Numbered from the stretch's first letter, positions 1 through 10,203 are shown. The stretch: DNA of 64,000 nucleotides from SG8-40 sp963792855 (GCA_963792855.1 CAWBXZ010000024.1:1-64000); one strand, 5' to 3'. Program-made: numbers and translations. Notes: generated by a model from the sequence alone, not told the origin.

Positions 1-30
1 CTATGTTGTTACAGGCGCCTTCCAGAAGTT

Positions 31-1851
31 TCAAGCACTGGCTGTGCCCGTTTCTTCATGTTCGGGAGCGAACATTCCGGAGATCGCGATGAGTTTCCAG
101 CCGCGTGCAGCAGCCGGTCGTTTGGCCGCTGTGAATGCGTGCGCATTGCCTTTGGGGTCGACGGCGAACAGCAGAATCGCATCGGGATTTCTCGAGGTAA
201 ACGTGTCGAGATTCTCGCCCTCATCCAGCTTTATGGTGGCAACGGCGCCCTTGCCGAGAAACTTCATCAGCTGCGTGTAGCTGATGTCCTTGCCGAAAAG
301 CTCGTGGCCTGGCTGCGCTGCGGCAATGCGAAGATTCTCCGGTTGTTCTTCCAGCGTGGCATGCAAGGCGTAGGTGTTACCGTCACCGAACTCGCGGCGA
401 TAGCGCATGACGGCCAGGCTGTTGAGCGCTGAATGTGCCGAAAGCCCCAGCAAGCCGCCGATTCCAACCAGATCCAGATGTCTGTCGGCATGCTCGGATA
501 CCAGGCTGCCATAGTAGGTGTCGAAACCTTCGGCACGTGCTTTCTCGATGTTCTCCCAGGAGGTGTCGGCCAGCACCGTCCGGTAACCGACCTTGCGCAA
601 TTGCATGGCAATTGCGCGCGCGACGCGGTTGGCCCCGACGACGAGAAAGCCTCGCGGCTCAGGTTCTGCAACGCCCAGCCAACGGGCCAGAGTGCCCGCG
701 GTCGCGCCCTGCAACAGCACGGTGCCGATGATGACCATGAAACTCAGAGGCACCAGAAATGCCGCATCGGCGAAACCGGCCTGCTCGAGCCGCAATCCGA
801 AAACTGCGCTGATGGCCGCCGCGACGATGCCGCGCGGACCGATCCAGCCGAGCAGCGCGCGTTCTCGCCAGTTGAGCTTGCTGCCAGCGGTGGCGAGCAG
901 AATCTTCAGCGGGCGCGCGAGGAACTGCAGGGCCACGAAAACCCAGAGCGCCGACCAGCCGAGTTGTTCGAACAGTGCGAAGTCAATACGTGCGGCGAGA
1001 ATGATGAACAGTCCCGAGATCAACAGAATCGACAGACTCTCCTTGAAATCGAGAATGTCTTCAGTATGTACGCCGGGCATGTTCGCCAGCCACAGGCCCA
1101 TGACGGTAACGGCCAGCAGACCGGTCTCGTGCTCCACGGCATTGGACAGCGCGTAAACCGCAAACACGATGCAAAGAACCGTGAAATTGTGCAGAAACTC
1201 CGGTAACCAGTTGCGCCGCAATGCCAGGCCGAGCAGGTATCCGGCGCCGGCTCCGATTGCTACTCCGGCGAGCACCATTTTCCCGAGTGTCAGAAAGGTC
1301 AGCAGGAGTGCCTGCTCTGCGCTGAGCGCGGTGATGAACTGATATGTAAGGATCGCCAGTATCGCGCCGACCGGGTCGATGAGAATGCCCTCCCAGCGAA
1401 GCACATTGCCGATTGCTGCCGTCGGGCGCACGGTGCGCAGCATCGGCACGATAACCGTCGGGCCGGTGACGACCATCACTGCGCCGAACAGGGTTGCCAC
1501 CTGCCAGGACGTGCCGACCAGCCACATCGCAGCGACGGCCGAGATGACCCAGCTCACCAGCGTGCCCCAGGTAACCAGGCGCATGACGACTTTTTCCACA
1601 CCGCGGATTTCCGCGAAACGCAGCGTCAGGCTGCCTTCGAACAGAATGACAGCAACGCACAGCGAAATCAGCGGGAACAGCAGGTCGCCGAACAATTCGT
1701 CCGGTCGCAGCCATCCGGTGACCGGACCGGCAATCAGTCCCCCGGTGAGCAGAAATACGATGGCCGGCAGTTTGAATCGCCAGCCGAGCCACTGGCAACC
1801 GACCGCCAGTGCGCCAATCGCAGCAATCTGCAGTGCAATGTGCTCGTTCAC
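31..1851 (-). CDS. Monovalent cation:proton antiporter (CPA1-like) with TrkA-N domain
   Basis: Predicted inner-membrane Na+ or K+/H+ exchanger of 606 residues. About the first 390 residues form a string of hydrophobic segments. The CPA1-like motifs VVTGPTVIVP (near residue 127) and EGILIDPVGA (near 154) are present, and GPRGIVAAAI lies late in the membrane part. After about residue 400 a cytoplasmic Rossmann-like TrkA-N/RCK domain begins (FLVVGANRVARAIA), which in this family senses nucleotide or redox state. The gene stands alone, and the next gene (TerB-like) is on the same strand 31 bp upstream of its start. Ion specificity cannot be read from the sequence. The stop lies near the window edge but the gene is complete. 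Confidence 0.9.
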   Translation of the reverse strand: MNEHIALQIAAIGALAVGCQWLGWRFKLPAIVFLLTGGLIAGPVTGWLRPDELFGDLLFPLISLCVAVILFEGSLTLRFAEIRGVEKVVMRLVTWGTLVSWVISAVAAMWLVGTSWQVATLFGAVMVVTGPTVIVPMLRTVRPTAAIGNVLRWEGILIDPVGAILAILTYQFITALSAEQALLLTFLTLGKMVLAGVAIGAGAGYLLGLALRRNWLPEFLHNFTVLCIVFAVYALSNAVEHETGLLAVTVMGLWLANMPGVHTEDILDFKESLSILLISGLFIILAARIDFALFEQLGWSALWVFVALQFLARPLKILLATAGSKLNWRERALLGWIGPRGIVAAAISAVFGLRLEQAGFADAAFLVPLSFMVIIGTVLLQGATAGTLARWLGVAEPEPRGFLVVGANRVARAIAMQLRKVGYRTVLADTSWENIEKARAEGFDTYYGSLVSEHADRHLDLVGIGGLLGLSAHSALNSLAVMRYRREFGDGNTYALHATLEEQPENLRIAAAQPGHELFGKDISYTQLMKFLGKGAVATIKLDEGENLDTFTSRNPDAILLFAVDPKGNAHAFTAAKRPAAARGWKLIAISGMFAPEHEETGTASA

Positions 1852-1882
1852 GATTCAGGCGCCCCGATGCGCGAAGACAGCG

Positions 1883-2368
1883 TCACGATGACCGCGCGCG
1901 GGCACGATGCTTCGCGGCGATAAAGTCGCGATGATGAACGTATATCAGTTCCGAGATCTTTCTTATCAGGTGATCTTCGTACTTGTCGACATCCTGGTCG
2001 GCGTGGGCGACGTGCCACATGTGCTCGATCAGCTGCAGTTTCTGCGCGGCGCTGAACTGCTCGTTGATGGACTTGACGAACGGATGGTAAGAGGTGGGGC
2101 GCTCGTGTGGTTTCGCCGCCTGTTGCATCAGCTCAAGGGCCTGTTTGTCGGTCAGTTTCAGCAACTCGCCCAGGCATGCGTTGGCTACTTGCAGATCCTC
2201 TTCCGTAACGTCGTGGTCGGCCCGGGCGGTTTCGTACAACAGCATCGCGACGGAGGCGTGCAATTGCCGTGTTTCCCTGGCCATACGCTGTTCCGGCGTT
2301 TCGACGCCTGCCATTTTCTGCAATCCATTGGACAGCGAGTCAAGAAAATTTCGAATAGGTTTGACCAT
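1883..2368 (-). CDS. TerB-family (tellurite resistance-like) protein
   Basis: About 161 residues, all helical. It has two acidic segments, ARADHDVTEED and AHADQDVDKYED, typical of the TerB fold, where paired acidic clusters are thought to bind metal. I chose the ATG at 2368 (MVKPIRNFLDSL) because the frame can be extended upstream to 2560 only through low-complexity Arg/Cys sequence that overlaps the GST gene. The protein is probably cytoplasmic. Stand-alone TerB proteins are common in proteobacteria and their role is poorly defined, so tellurite resistance should not be assumed. Confidence 0.8.
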   Translation of the reverse strand: MVKPIRNFLDSLSNGLQKMAGVETPEQRMARETRQLHASVAMLLYETARADHDVTEEDLQVANACLGELLKLTDKQALELMQQAAKPHERPTSYHPFVKSINEQFSAAQKLQLIEHMWHVAHADQDVDKYEDHLIRKISELIYVHHRDFIAAKHRARARSS

Positions 2369-2444
2369 GTTCGTACTTGTTCGACGTTGGATTGGCTTTA
2401 TCCGCCTAACCTGACAACCTGATTTCGGTTTGCGATGTGCACGA

Positions 2445-3062
2445 TCAGCCAGCGTAACGCATTGCGCGCGCAACCGCCGGGCGTGCCGCCATGCGCTCAC
2501 CCCATTGGTGAAGATGGTCGTATCCGCCCGCCTGGACGAGCAGTGGTTTGCGCAGGGCATACGAAGGATAGAGCATCAGATCGGCGACGGACAATTCGCC
2601 CGCAAGATACTTGCTGTTTTCCAGAGCGCGGTCGCAGTCGAGGAAGGCATCGCGCAGCCTTTTCCTGAAGTAGTCAACATTTGCCTCTGACTTTTCCGGA
2701 GCCGTATTTTCGAGACGAAAGACAGCCATGCTCGCGCCTGAAATGTCGCTCGCCGCCTGCATGAACCACTGCATTGCCAACGCGCGCCGGGCGCTGTCGG
2801 CGGGAATCAGCTTGCCGGCCTTTTCGGCGCAGTAGAGAATGATCGCCCCCGACTGGTTCACTGTAATTGGCGCCCCGCCAGGCCCGTCCGGGTCGACGAT
2901 AACCGGAATCAGTCCGGCCGGATTGATTCGCTGAAACGCCGGTGCGTGCTGCTCGCCCTTGTACAGATCGAGCGCGTGAAGCCGATAGGGCAGCGCGGCT
3001 TCCTCAAGCGCGACGGTCGCACGCAGGCCGTTGGCGGTGGGGGCGAAGTAAAGGTCGATCAT
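2445..3062 (-). CDS. Glutathione S-transferase family protein
   Basis: 205 residues. The N-terminal thioredoxin-like half carries the cis-proline motif INPAGLIPVIVD (about 45-57) and the glutathione-binding turn NQSGAIILY (about 69-77). The all-helical C-terminal half contains LAGELSVADLMLYP, the usual N-capping segment. The architecture resembles the YfcG/Nu-type bacterial GSTs. It would conjugate glutathione or reduce disulfides in the cytoplasm, but the substrate is unknown. It is divergent from the permease that follows. Confidence 0.88.
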   Translation of the reverse strand: MIDLYFAPTANGLRATVALEEAALPYRLHALDLYKGEQHAPAFQRINPAGLIPVIVDPDGPGGAPITVNQSGAIILYCAEKAGKLIPADSARRALAMQWFMQAASDISGASMAVFRLENTAPEKSEANVDYFRKRLRDAFLDCDRALENSKYLAGELSVADLMLYPSYALRKPLLVQAGGYDHLHQWGERMAARPAVARAMRYAG

Positions 3063-3200
3063 GTGTTGGCTCCTCGGCGACAGTAAGCGCGGCCGGACAG
3101 TGTATCAGGACGAATCACGTAGAATCGGCGTTGCAACAGTTTGCGGTGACGGGAGCTGTGTGGAATTCATGAGAGCAGTGATGCGGACTGAGGCAAACGG

Positions 3201-4433
3201 GTGAGTAACTCGCAACCCGGCTTGCGCCGCGCTCTGTCGTTGCCGCTGCTGACGTTCTACGGCCTGGGCACGATACTGGGCGCCGGCATCTACGTGCTGG
3301 TCGGCGAGGTCGTTGCAGTCGCGGGAGTTTACGCACCCATCGCGTTCGTTACCGCCGCTATCGTTGCCGCGTTCACCGCGTTTACCTATGCCGAACTGGC
3401 AGCCCGCCATCCATTGTCCGGGGCCGAGGCGGTGTATGTGCAGGAAGGCCTGGGTCGCCGCGAGTTGTCCACGCTGGTGGGCTGCCTGATCGTTTTTTCC
3501 GGGCTGGTTTCCTCGGCCACACTGGTGCGCGGATTCGTCGGTTACCTGCGCGTCTTTGCCGATCTGCCGGAAACGCTGGTGATCATTCTGCTGGTCGCGG
3601 CGCTTGGCGCTCTCGCGCTGTGGGGCATACTCGAATCGGTCACCATCGCCGCGGTTGCGACGGTCATTGAAATTGGCGGCCTGTTGTTGATCATCGCCGT
3701 ATGTGCCGACAGCTTTGCCGGGTTGCCCGAACGCCTGCCGGAACTGATCCCGCCGGCTGACGCAACCACCTGGTGGGGTATCTCCATGGGTGCATTTCTG
3801 GCGTTTTATGCCTTTATCGGCTTCGAGGACATGGTCAATGTTTCGGAAGAGGTCAAGGACCCGCAACGGATCGTGCCGCGTGCCATTATTTTCGCACTGG
3901 TCGGCTCGACGCTGCTGTATCTGCTGGTTGTGACTGCGGCGGTTCTGGCGCTGCCCGTTGCAACGCTGGCGACCAGCGAAGCGCCGCTGGCCCTGGTGTT
4001 CGAGCATGCTTCCGGAGCCTCTCCCGTGCTCATCACGCTGATCAGCCTGTTCGCGGTAATCAACGGCGCGCTCATCCAGATGATCATGGCATCGCGCATG
4101 TTGTACGGGATGGCGTGCGCTGGCTGGGCGCCCCGTGTGTTTGCCAGTGTCAGCGAACGCACCCGCACGCCCATCGTTTCAACCGGCGTGATTACTTTCG
4201 GCGTGCTGGTGTTCGCATTATGGTTGCCGCTGGTAACACTTGCCAAGCTCACGAGCTTCGCCATTCTTCTTGTGTTCGTGCTGGTGAACCTTTCGTTGAT
4301 CCGAATCAAGCGATTTCAGCAACCACCGGCTGAAATCCGTGTCTACCCGTTGTGGGTGCCATATGGTGGTTTATCGCTCGCTATCGCGTTGCTTGTGCTG
4401 CAAACGCTCAGCGTGCTTGGTATTGCGGGATAA
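3201..4433 (+). CDS. APC-family amino acid permease
   Basis: 410 residues with about 12 hydrophobic segments. The first helix has the LTFYGLGTILGAGIYVL signature of amino acid-polyamine-organocation transporters (GxGxxxGAGI), and GFEDMVNVSEEVKDPQR follows TM6 as in many APC members. The start is GTG at 3201, since the conserved N-terminus begins just after it. The protein is shorter than the usual 450-500 residues because the last helices are compact. Substrate not assignable. It is followed by a terminator-like hairpin before uvrA. Confidence 0.88.
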   Translation: MSNSQPGLRRALSLPLLTFYGLGTILGAGIYVLVGEVVAVAGVYAPIAFVTAAIVAAFTAFTYAELAARHPLSGAEAVYVQEGLGRRELSTLVGCLIVFSGLVSSATLVRGFVGYLRVFADLPETLVIILLVAALGALALWGILESVTIAAVATVIEIGGLLLIIAVCADSFAGLPERLPELIPPADATTWWGISMGAFLAFYAFIGFEDMVNVSEEVKDPQRIVPRAIIFALVGSTLLYLLVVTAAVLALPVATLATSEAPLALVFEHASGASPVLITLISLFAVINGALIQMIMASRMLYGMACAGWAPRVFASVSERTRTPIVSTGVITFGVLVFALWLPLVTLAKLTSFAILLVFVLVNLSLIRIKRFQQPPAEIRVYPLWVPYGGLSLAIALLVLQTLSVLGIAG

Positions 4434-4515
4434 TTGTCGGCCCCGTTCATTCCGCGTCGGGGCGCAGAATGAACCGCAACATGCGGGGCCGGAACCGTCC
4501 AAACATATACAACAG

Positions 4516-4548
4516 GCCTGGATTCTGGCGCGCGAACCAGGCATTTTT
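4516..4548 (+). terminator. Rho-independent terminator-like hairpin after the permease
   Basis: Arms GCCTGG (4516-4521) and CCAGGC (4537-4542) are extended by inner TTC/GAA pairs and followed by five T (4544-4548). It ends only 9 bases before the uvrA start codon. It can therefore end the permease transcript, or attenuate any transcript entering uvrA. Confidence 0.6.
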
Positions 4549-4557
4549 ATCACTTAA

Positions 4558-7500
4558 ATGACATCCAACTCATCGAGCGTCATCCGCATACGCGGGGCAC
4601 GCCAGAACAGTCTGAAGAATATCAGCATCGATTTTCCACTCGGCGAACTGCTGGTGGTGACCGGTGTTTCCGGCTCGGGCAAGTCTTCGCTGGTATTCGA
4701 TACGCTTTATGCCGAAGGGCAAAGGCGCTACGTCGAAACGTTTTCGCCATACGCAAGACAATTTCTCGACCGGATGGACCGGCCCCAGGTCGATGCCATT
4801 GAAGGCGTGCCGCCGGCGATTGCCATCGACCAGACCAATCCGGTTCGCACCTCGCGCTCGACGGTCGGAACCATGACCGAACTGGCTGATCACCTGAAAC
4901 TGTTGTTTGCGCGGGTTTCGCGCCTGTACTGCCGCCAGTGCGCGTTGCCGGTACGCCGCGACACGCCCGACTCGATCTACCGGGATTTGCAGCAGCGCGC
5001 CGGTCAGTCCGGCGATCCACGGCTGGTAATGACTTTCCCCGTCGAGGTGCCGAAGAATTTCTCGGAAAATGAAGTTCTCAAACTCCTGGAGGCACAGGGC
5101 TACACGCGTGTTTTCGCAAGGACCAAAGGCGCGCTCGAGATGGTCCAGGACCGTTTTCGCTGGTCGTCAGCCGAGCGGGAACGCGTTATCGAGGCACTGG
5201 AGTCTGCGCTGAGCGTTGGACATGGACGGATTCAGGTCCATGTCATTGACGACGAAGGCGAACCGGTCAGAACGTGGAAGTTCAGCGACGACTTGCATTG
5301 TGCCGATTGCGATATCCATTATCGCGAGCCCAGCCAGGGGATGTTCTCGTTCAACTCCCCGGTGGGGGCCTGTGAGACCTGCCGCGGCTTTGGCCGCGTC
5401 ATCGGTATCGATTTCGGATTGATCGTTCCGGACGAAAGCAAGACCCTGCGCGAAGGCGCGGTCAAACCCTGGCAGACAAAGAGTTTTCGCGAATGCCAGG
5501 ACGATCTCGAGAAGTACGCAGGTAAACGCGCAATTCCGCTGGATACGCCATGGCGCGAGCTCACGGACGAGCAGCGGCAGTGGGTGCTGGAGGGTGAACC
5601 CGACTGGGTGAGCTGGCGCAAGTCGTGGCCCGGCACCTGGTATGGCGTACGGCATTTCTTTGCCTGGCTCGAAAGCAAGGCATACAAGATGCACATTCGC
5701 GTGCTGCTCTCGAAGTACCGGGCCTACACGCCGTGTGGCGTTTGCGAGGGCAGCCGGCTCAAGCACGAAGCCTTGTTGTGGCGGGTAGGTGACAAGGCCA
5801 TGGCCGATGCAGTTGTGACGCCCGCCATGCGTTACCGCCCCCCTGGCGTGAGCTGGTCAGCGCAGCAGTCGCACAGCGTTGCCGGGCTGACCCTGCATGA
5901 CCTGAACCTGATGCCGATCGACAGCTGCAAGGCGTTTTTCGATGCCTTCAGTGATGCGGCAAAGGCGGCAAGTTCGGGAGCGGCGCTGGACGAAGCCACT
6001 GCGCTATTGCTGGGCGAGATTCGCGGCAGGCTGACGTATCTCCAGCAAGTCGGCCTCGGTTACCTGACACTGGACCGCCAGTCGCGCACCTTGTCAGGCG
6101 GTGAGGTTCAACGCATCAACCTGACGACGGCACTTGGCACGTCATTGACCGACACACTGTTCGTGCTCGACGAACCTTCGATCGGTTTGCACCCGCGAGA
6201 CATGGGCCGGGTCATCGACGTTATGCAGAATTTGCGTGACGCGGGGAATTCGCTGGTGGTCGTGGAGCATGACCCGCAGATCATGTTTGCCGCCGACCGC
6301 CTGCTCGACATGGGGCCCGGGCCGGGAGAGCACGGCGGCGAAATCGTATTCTTCGACCGGCCGCAGGCGCTTGCCAAAGCCGCGTCGTTAACGGGCGATT
6401 ATCTGTACGGCCGGCGGCGCACCGACGCCGGGCTTGCAACCCGCGCCGTAGACGAATCGACGCCGGTTTTGCAGGTGCTCGGGGCGTCGCAGCACAACCT
6501 GCGCGATGTCGACGTATCGATTCCGCTCAATCGCCTGGTCTGCGTGACCGGGGTGTCCGGTTCGGGCAAGTCAACGCTGGTTCAGGATGTCCTGTACGCA
6601 GCGATGCTCAAGCACAAGGGCAAACCGACCGAAACCCCCGGCAGCCACAAGTCGCTGATCGGACACGAATGCGTCGCCGATGTCGTCATGGTCGATCAGG
6701 CGCCGATCGGCCGCACGACGCGTTCCAATCCCGCCAGCTATGTCGGTGCCTTTGACGCTATCCGGGACCTGTTTTCAAAAGCGCCATTGTCGCGCGAACG
6801 CGGCTACAAGCCCGGCATGTTCAGCTTCAATTCCGGCGACGGGCGCTGCCCTGCGTGCGGCGGCAACGGTTTCGAACATGTCGAGATGCAGTTCCTGTCG
6901 GACGTGTACCTGCGCTGCCCTGATTGTGACGGCAAGCGCTACCGTCCGGAAGTGCTCGAAGTCGGCATCGCGCCGGAGGGAAGGCCGGAGCGCAATGTCG
7001 CGGATGTGCTCGCCATGACGGTTTCGGAAGCGATGACGTATTTCTCCGGATCGACCGAAGTCTTGCGGCGGCTAAAGCCGCTGGCCGATGTCGGACTCGA
7101 TTACCTGCGACTGGGGCAGCCGGTACCGACGCTGTCCGGGGGCGAGGCGCAGCGCCTCAAGCTCGCCGGGCACCTGGCTCGTGTAGAAGGGGTTGTGAGT
7201 ACGGGCACGCTGTTCATGTTCGACGAGCCGACCACGGGGCTGCATTTTGACGACATTGCAAAGTTGCTGCGTTCGTTGCGAAAGCTGGTGGATGCCGGTC
7301 ATTCGCTGTTGATCATCGAGCACAACCTGGATGTCATTGCTGCGGCGGACTGGATCATCGACCTGGGACCGGAAGGCGGTGAGGCCGGGGGGACGGTCGT
7401 TTGCACCGGCACACCGGACACGGTAAAGCGGTGCGCGGCTTCGCACACCGGACGTGCGCTGGTCGATTATGCGCGGCAACTCAAAGCCCTGGCACAGCCG

Positions 7501-10203
7501 GCGGTGGGCGCTGGAGCAGACCGGGCGCCGGTAAAGGCGGACGAGTTCATCCGTATCCGTAACGCGCGCGAACATAATCTGCGCAACCTTGACGTGGCGC
7601 TGCCGCGCCGGAAGTTCACCGTGATCACCGGCGTGTCGGGCAGCGGCAAGTCGACGCTGGCATTCGACATCGTATTCGGCGAAGGCCAGCGTCGCTATCT
7701 GGAATCACTCAATGCCTATGCGCGCCAGTTCGTTCAGGTGGCGTCGCGCCCGGAAGTGGATGCGATTCACGGCATACCACCGACGGTGGCGATCGAACAG
7801 CGCACCAGTCGCGGCGGAAGAAAAAGCACGGTCGGCACGCTGACCGAGATCCACCATTTCCTGCGCCTGCTGTTCGTCAAACTCGGTACGCAGTACTGCC
7901 CCGGATGTGAAGTTCCGATAGAGCCGCAGAGCGAAGAGGCGATTGCGGCGCGCATCATGCGCGAATACAAGGGGGTGCATGTCGGACTGCTCGCGCCGTT
8001 GGTGGTCAATCGCAAAGGCGTATACACGGATCTCGCACGATGGGCGCACAATCGTGGCTTCGGGTATCTGCGTGTCGATGGCGAATACCTGCCGACACAA
8101 CCGTTTCCGCGCATCGACCGCTTTCGCGAGCATGTGATCGAGTTGCCGGTTGCCGACGTGCATGTCAGTGCTGCCGCAGAGCCGGCGTTGCGCTCCGCGT
8201 TGGCCAGCGCGCTGGAGTACGGCAAGGGTGTGGTGCATCTGATTGCTCCGCTCGAGCGATTGATGAATGGCGGGGCGATGACGCAGACGGTGTTTTCCAC
8301 CAAACGCGCGTGCCCGTCATGCGGCACGAGTTTCCCGGAGCTCGATCCGCGGCTGTTTTCCTACAACTCCCGGCATGGCTGGTGCCCGTCGTGTTTCGGT
8401 ACGGGGCTGAAGCTGGCAGAGATCGAATGGGATGAGGATCGGGCACGCACCGGTGCCGAAGATCATGTGCTCGATTCGTGGATAGACTGGCTGGAGGTCG
8501 ATGAACCCTGCCCGCAATGCCACGGCAGCAGGCTCAACGAAACGGCGCTGGCAGTGCGATGGCGCGACAGGAACATAGGCGATTACGGCTCGCGGCCGGT
8601 GAGCCAGCTCGCGGAATCGTTTGAAGACGCCGGCATTCAAGGGCGAGAACAAGCCATCGCCCGGGATCTGTTTGCGGAACTGAGAAGCCGACTCGGTTTT
8701 CTGTCCGAAGTCGGCCTCGGTTACCTGACACTGGATCGAGCCGCGCCGAGTCTGTCAGGGGGTGAGGCGCAGCGAATTCGTCTGGCGGCCCAACTCGGTT
8801 CGAATCTTCGGGGCGTGTGTTACATCCTCGACGAACCTACCATCGGCCTGCATCCGCGCGATAACCAGATCCTGCTCAAGACCCTGCGAAAGCTCGAACG
8901 CAAGGGCAACACGCTGCTGGTGGTCGAACACGATGAGGACACCATTCTCAGTGCCGATCACATCGTCGATCTGGGGCCGGGTGCCGGGCGCCAGGGCGGG
9001 CGTCTGATTGCCGAGGGTACGGTCCAGGCGTTGATGGAATCGCCGGAATCGGTGACCGGCCGGTTTCTGAAGCAACCCCTGTTGCATCCGTTGCAGCCCC
9101 GCCGGACGGTTGCGAGGACTGCGCCGGCGATCCAGGTGAAAGGTGCAAAGCTGCACAACCTGCGTAATGTGAGCGCGCGCCTGCCGCTGGGCCGTCTGAC
9201 GGTGGTCACCGGTGTGTCGGGCAGCGGCAAATCGACGTTTGCCCGCGACGTGGTTCATGACAACATGGCGCGCCTGGTCGCGGAGAAACGCCGGCGCAAG
9301 GGCACTCATGATTTGCATGGATGCGCGCAGCTTGAGGGATGGGAGTCGGTGACCCGGGTGCTGGAAGTCGACCAGACCCCGATTGGCAAGACGCCGCGGT
9401 CCTGCCCGGCGACTTATGTCGGTTTCTGGGACGCGATTCGCAAACTGTTTTCCGGTACGCAGGATGCGCGCATGAGAGGTTTTGCTCCGGCGCGGTTTTC
9501 CTTTAACACACCGGCCGGCCGCTGCGGCGGTTGTGACGGGCAGGGCATTCGCAAGATCGAGATGAGTTTTCTGCCGGACGTGAAGGTGACCTGCGAGGTG
9601 TGCAATGGCGCGCGCTTCGAACAGGAAACGCTGTCGGTCAAGTTCAAGGGCAAGTCGATCGGAGATGTGCTGGCGATGAGCGTGGACGAGGCAACCGGAT
9701 TCTTTTCCGCACATGCCGGCATTCACCACGCCTTGCAATTGCTTCAGGACGTCGGGCTGGGATATCTGACATTGGGACAGCAAAGTCCCACCTTGTCTGG
9801 CGGCGAAGCGCAGCGGATCAAGCTGGTAACGGAGCTGGCCAAAGTGCGACTGACAGATGGTGCCGAGCGTGGCGCGGCAGCGGCAAGCAACCGCGGTACG
9901 CAACATACGCTGTATGTGCTCGACGAACCGACGGTGGGCTTGCATATGGCAGATGTCGAGAAACTCATTCGCGTCCTGCACCGGCTGGTCGATGCGGACA
10001 ACACCGTCGTCGTCATCGAACACAACCTTGACGTGATGGCGAACGCGGACTGGATCATCGATCTCGGGCCCGAAGGCGGCGATGGCGGCGGCAAAGTCGT
10101 GGTGCAGGGGCCGCCGGACAGAGTATCGGCGGCGGCGGATTCGCACACTGGCCGTGTCTTGCGGGATTTCCTCTCGCAACGGGCGCGCCCGGCGTCGGCC
10201 TGA
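4558..10203 (+). CDS. uvrA: Tandem-duplicated excinuclease ABC subunit A (double-length UvrA)
   Basis: 1881 residues, about twice a normal UvrA (about 940). Two complete UvrA copies are fused head to tail (about 1-975 and 1010-1881), giving four ABC ATPase cassettes. Walker A GVSGSGKS recurs near residues 36, 665, 1025 and 1551. ABC signatures LSGGEVQR or LSGGEAQR occur near 512, 858, 1398 and 1745. Each half has both zinc modules (CxxC pairs near 246/271, 763/785, 1250/1275 and 1654/1678). UvrA finds bulky DNA lesions and loads UvrB; here one chain could replace the normal dimer. The ATG at 4558 directly follows an in-frame TAA and has no Shine-Dalgarno, yet no other start precedes the conserved core. 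Double-length UvrA annotations exist in betaproteobacteria. Confidence 0.95.
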   Translation: MTSNSSSVIRIRGARQNSLKNISIDFPLGELLVVTGVSGSGKSSLVFDTLYAEGQRRYVETFSPYARQFLDRMDRPQVDAIEGVPPAIAIDQTNPVRTSRSTVGTMTELADHLKLLFARVSRLYCRQCALPVRRDTPDSIYRDLQQRAGQSGDPRLVMTFPVEVPKNFSENEVLKLLEAQGYTRVFARTKGALEMVQDRFRWSSAERERVIEALESALSVGHGRIQVHVIDDEGEPVRTWKFSDDLHCADCDIHYREPSQGMFSFNSPVGACETCRGFGRVIGIDFGLIVPDESKTLREGAVKPWQTKSFRECQDDLEKYAGKRAIPLDTPWRELTDEQRQWVLEGEPDWVSWRKSWPGTWYGVRHFFAWLESKAYKMHIRVLLSKYRAYTPCGVCEGSRLKHEALLWRVGDKAMADAVVTPAMRYRPPGVSWSAQQSHSVAGLTLHDLNLMPIDSCKAFFDAFSDAAKAASSGAALDEATALLLGEIRGRLTYLQQVGLGYLTLDRQSRTLSGGEVQRINLTTALGTSLTDTLFVLDEPSIGLHPRDMGRVIDVMQNLRDAGNSLVVVEHDPQIMFAADRLLDMGPGPGEHGGEIVFFDRPQALAKAASLTGDYLYGRRRTDAGLATRAVDESTPVLQVLGASQHNLRDVDVSIPLNRLVCVTGVSGSGKSTLVQDVLYAAMLKHKGKPTETPGSHKSLIGHECVADVVMVDQAPIGRTTRSNPASYVGAFDAIRDLFSKAPLSRERGYKPGMFSFNSGDGRCPACGGNGFEHVEMQFLSDVYLRCPDCDGKRYRPEVLEVGIAPEGRPERNVADVLAMTVSEAMTYFSGSTEVLRRLKPLADVGLDYLRLGQPVPTLSGGEAQRLKLAGHLARVEGVVSTGTLFMFDEPTTGLHFDDIAKLLRSLRKLVDAGHSLLIIEHNLDVIAAADWIIDLGPEGGEAGGTVVCTGTPDTVKRCAASHTGRALVDYARQLKALAQPAVGAGADRAPVKADEFIRIRNAREHNLRNLDVALPRRKFTVITGVSGSGKSTLAFDIVFGEGQRRYLESLNAYARQFVQVASRPEVDAIHGIPPTVAIEQRTSRGGRKSTVGTLTEIHHFLRLLFVKLGTQYCPGCEVPIEPQSEEAIAARIMREYKGVHVGLLAPLVVNRKGVYTDLARWAHNRGFGYLRVDGEYLPTQPFPRIDRFREHVIELPVADVHVSAAAEPALRSALASALEYGKGVVHLIAPLERLMNGGAMTQTVFSTKRACPSCGTSFPELDPRLFSYNSRHGWCPSCFGTGLKLAEIEWDEDRARTGAEDHVLDSWIDWLEVDEPCPQCHGSRLNETALAVRWRDRNIGDYGSRPVSQLAESFEDAGIQGREQAIARDLFAELRSRLGFLSEVGLGYLTLDRAAPSLSGGEAQRIRLAAQLGSNLRGVCYILDEPTIGLHPRDNQILLKTLRKLERKGNTLLVVEHDEDTILSADHIVDLGPGAGRQGGRLIAEGTVQALMESPESVTGRFLKQPLLHPLQPRRTVARTAPAIQVKGAKLHNLRNVSARLPLGRLTVVTGVSGSGKSTFARDVVHDNMARLVAEKRRRKGTHDLHGCAQLEGWESVTRVLEVDQTPIGKTPRSCPATYVGFWDAIRKLFSGTQDARMRGFAPARFSFNTPAGRCGGCDGQGIRKIEMSFLPDVKVTCEVCNGARFEQETLSVKFKGKSIGDVLAMSVDEATGFFSAHAGIHHALQLLQDVGLGYLTLGQQSPTLSGGEAQRIKLVTELAKVRLTDGAERGAAAASNRGTQHTLYVLDEPTVGLHMADVEKLIRVLHRLVDADNTVVVIEHNLDVMANADWIIDLGPEGGDGGGKVVVQGPPDRVSAAADSHTGRVLRDFLSQRARPASA

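Noticed and set aside
3105..4007. Minus-strand 300-codon frame opposite the permease
   Set aside because: Gln/Arg-rich, no motif, entirely antisense to the well-formed APC transporter.
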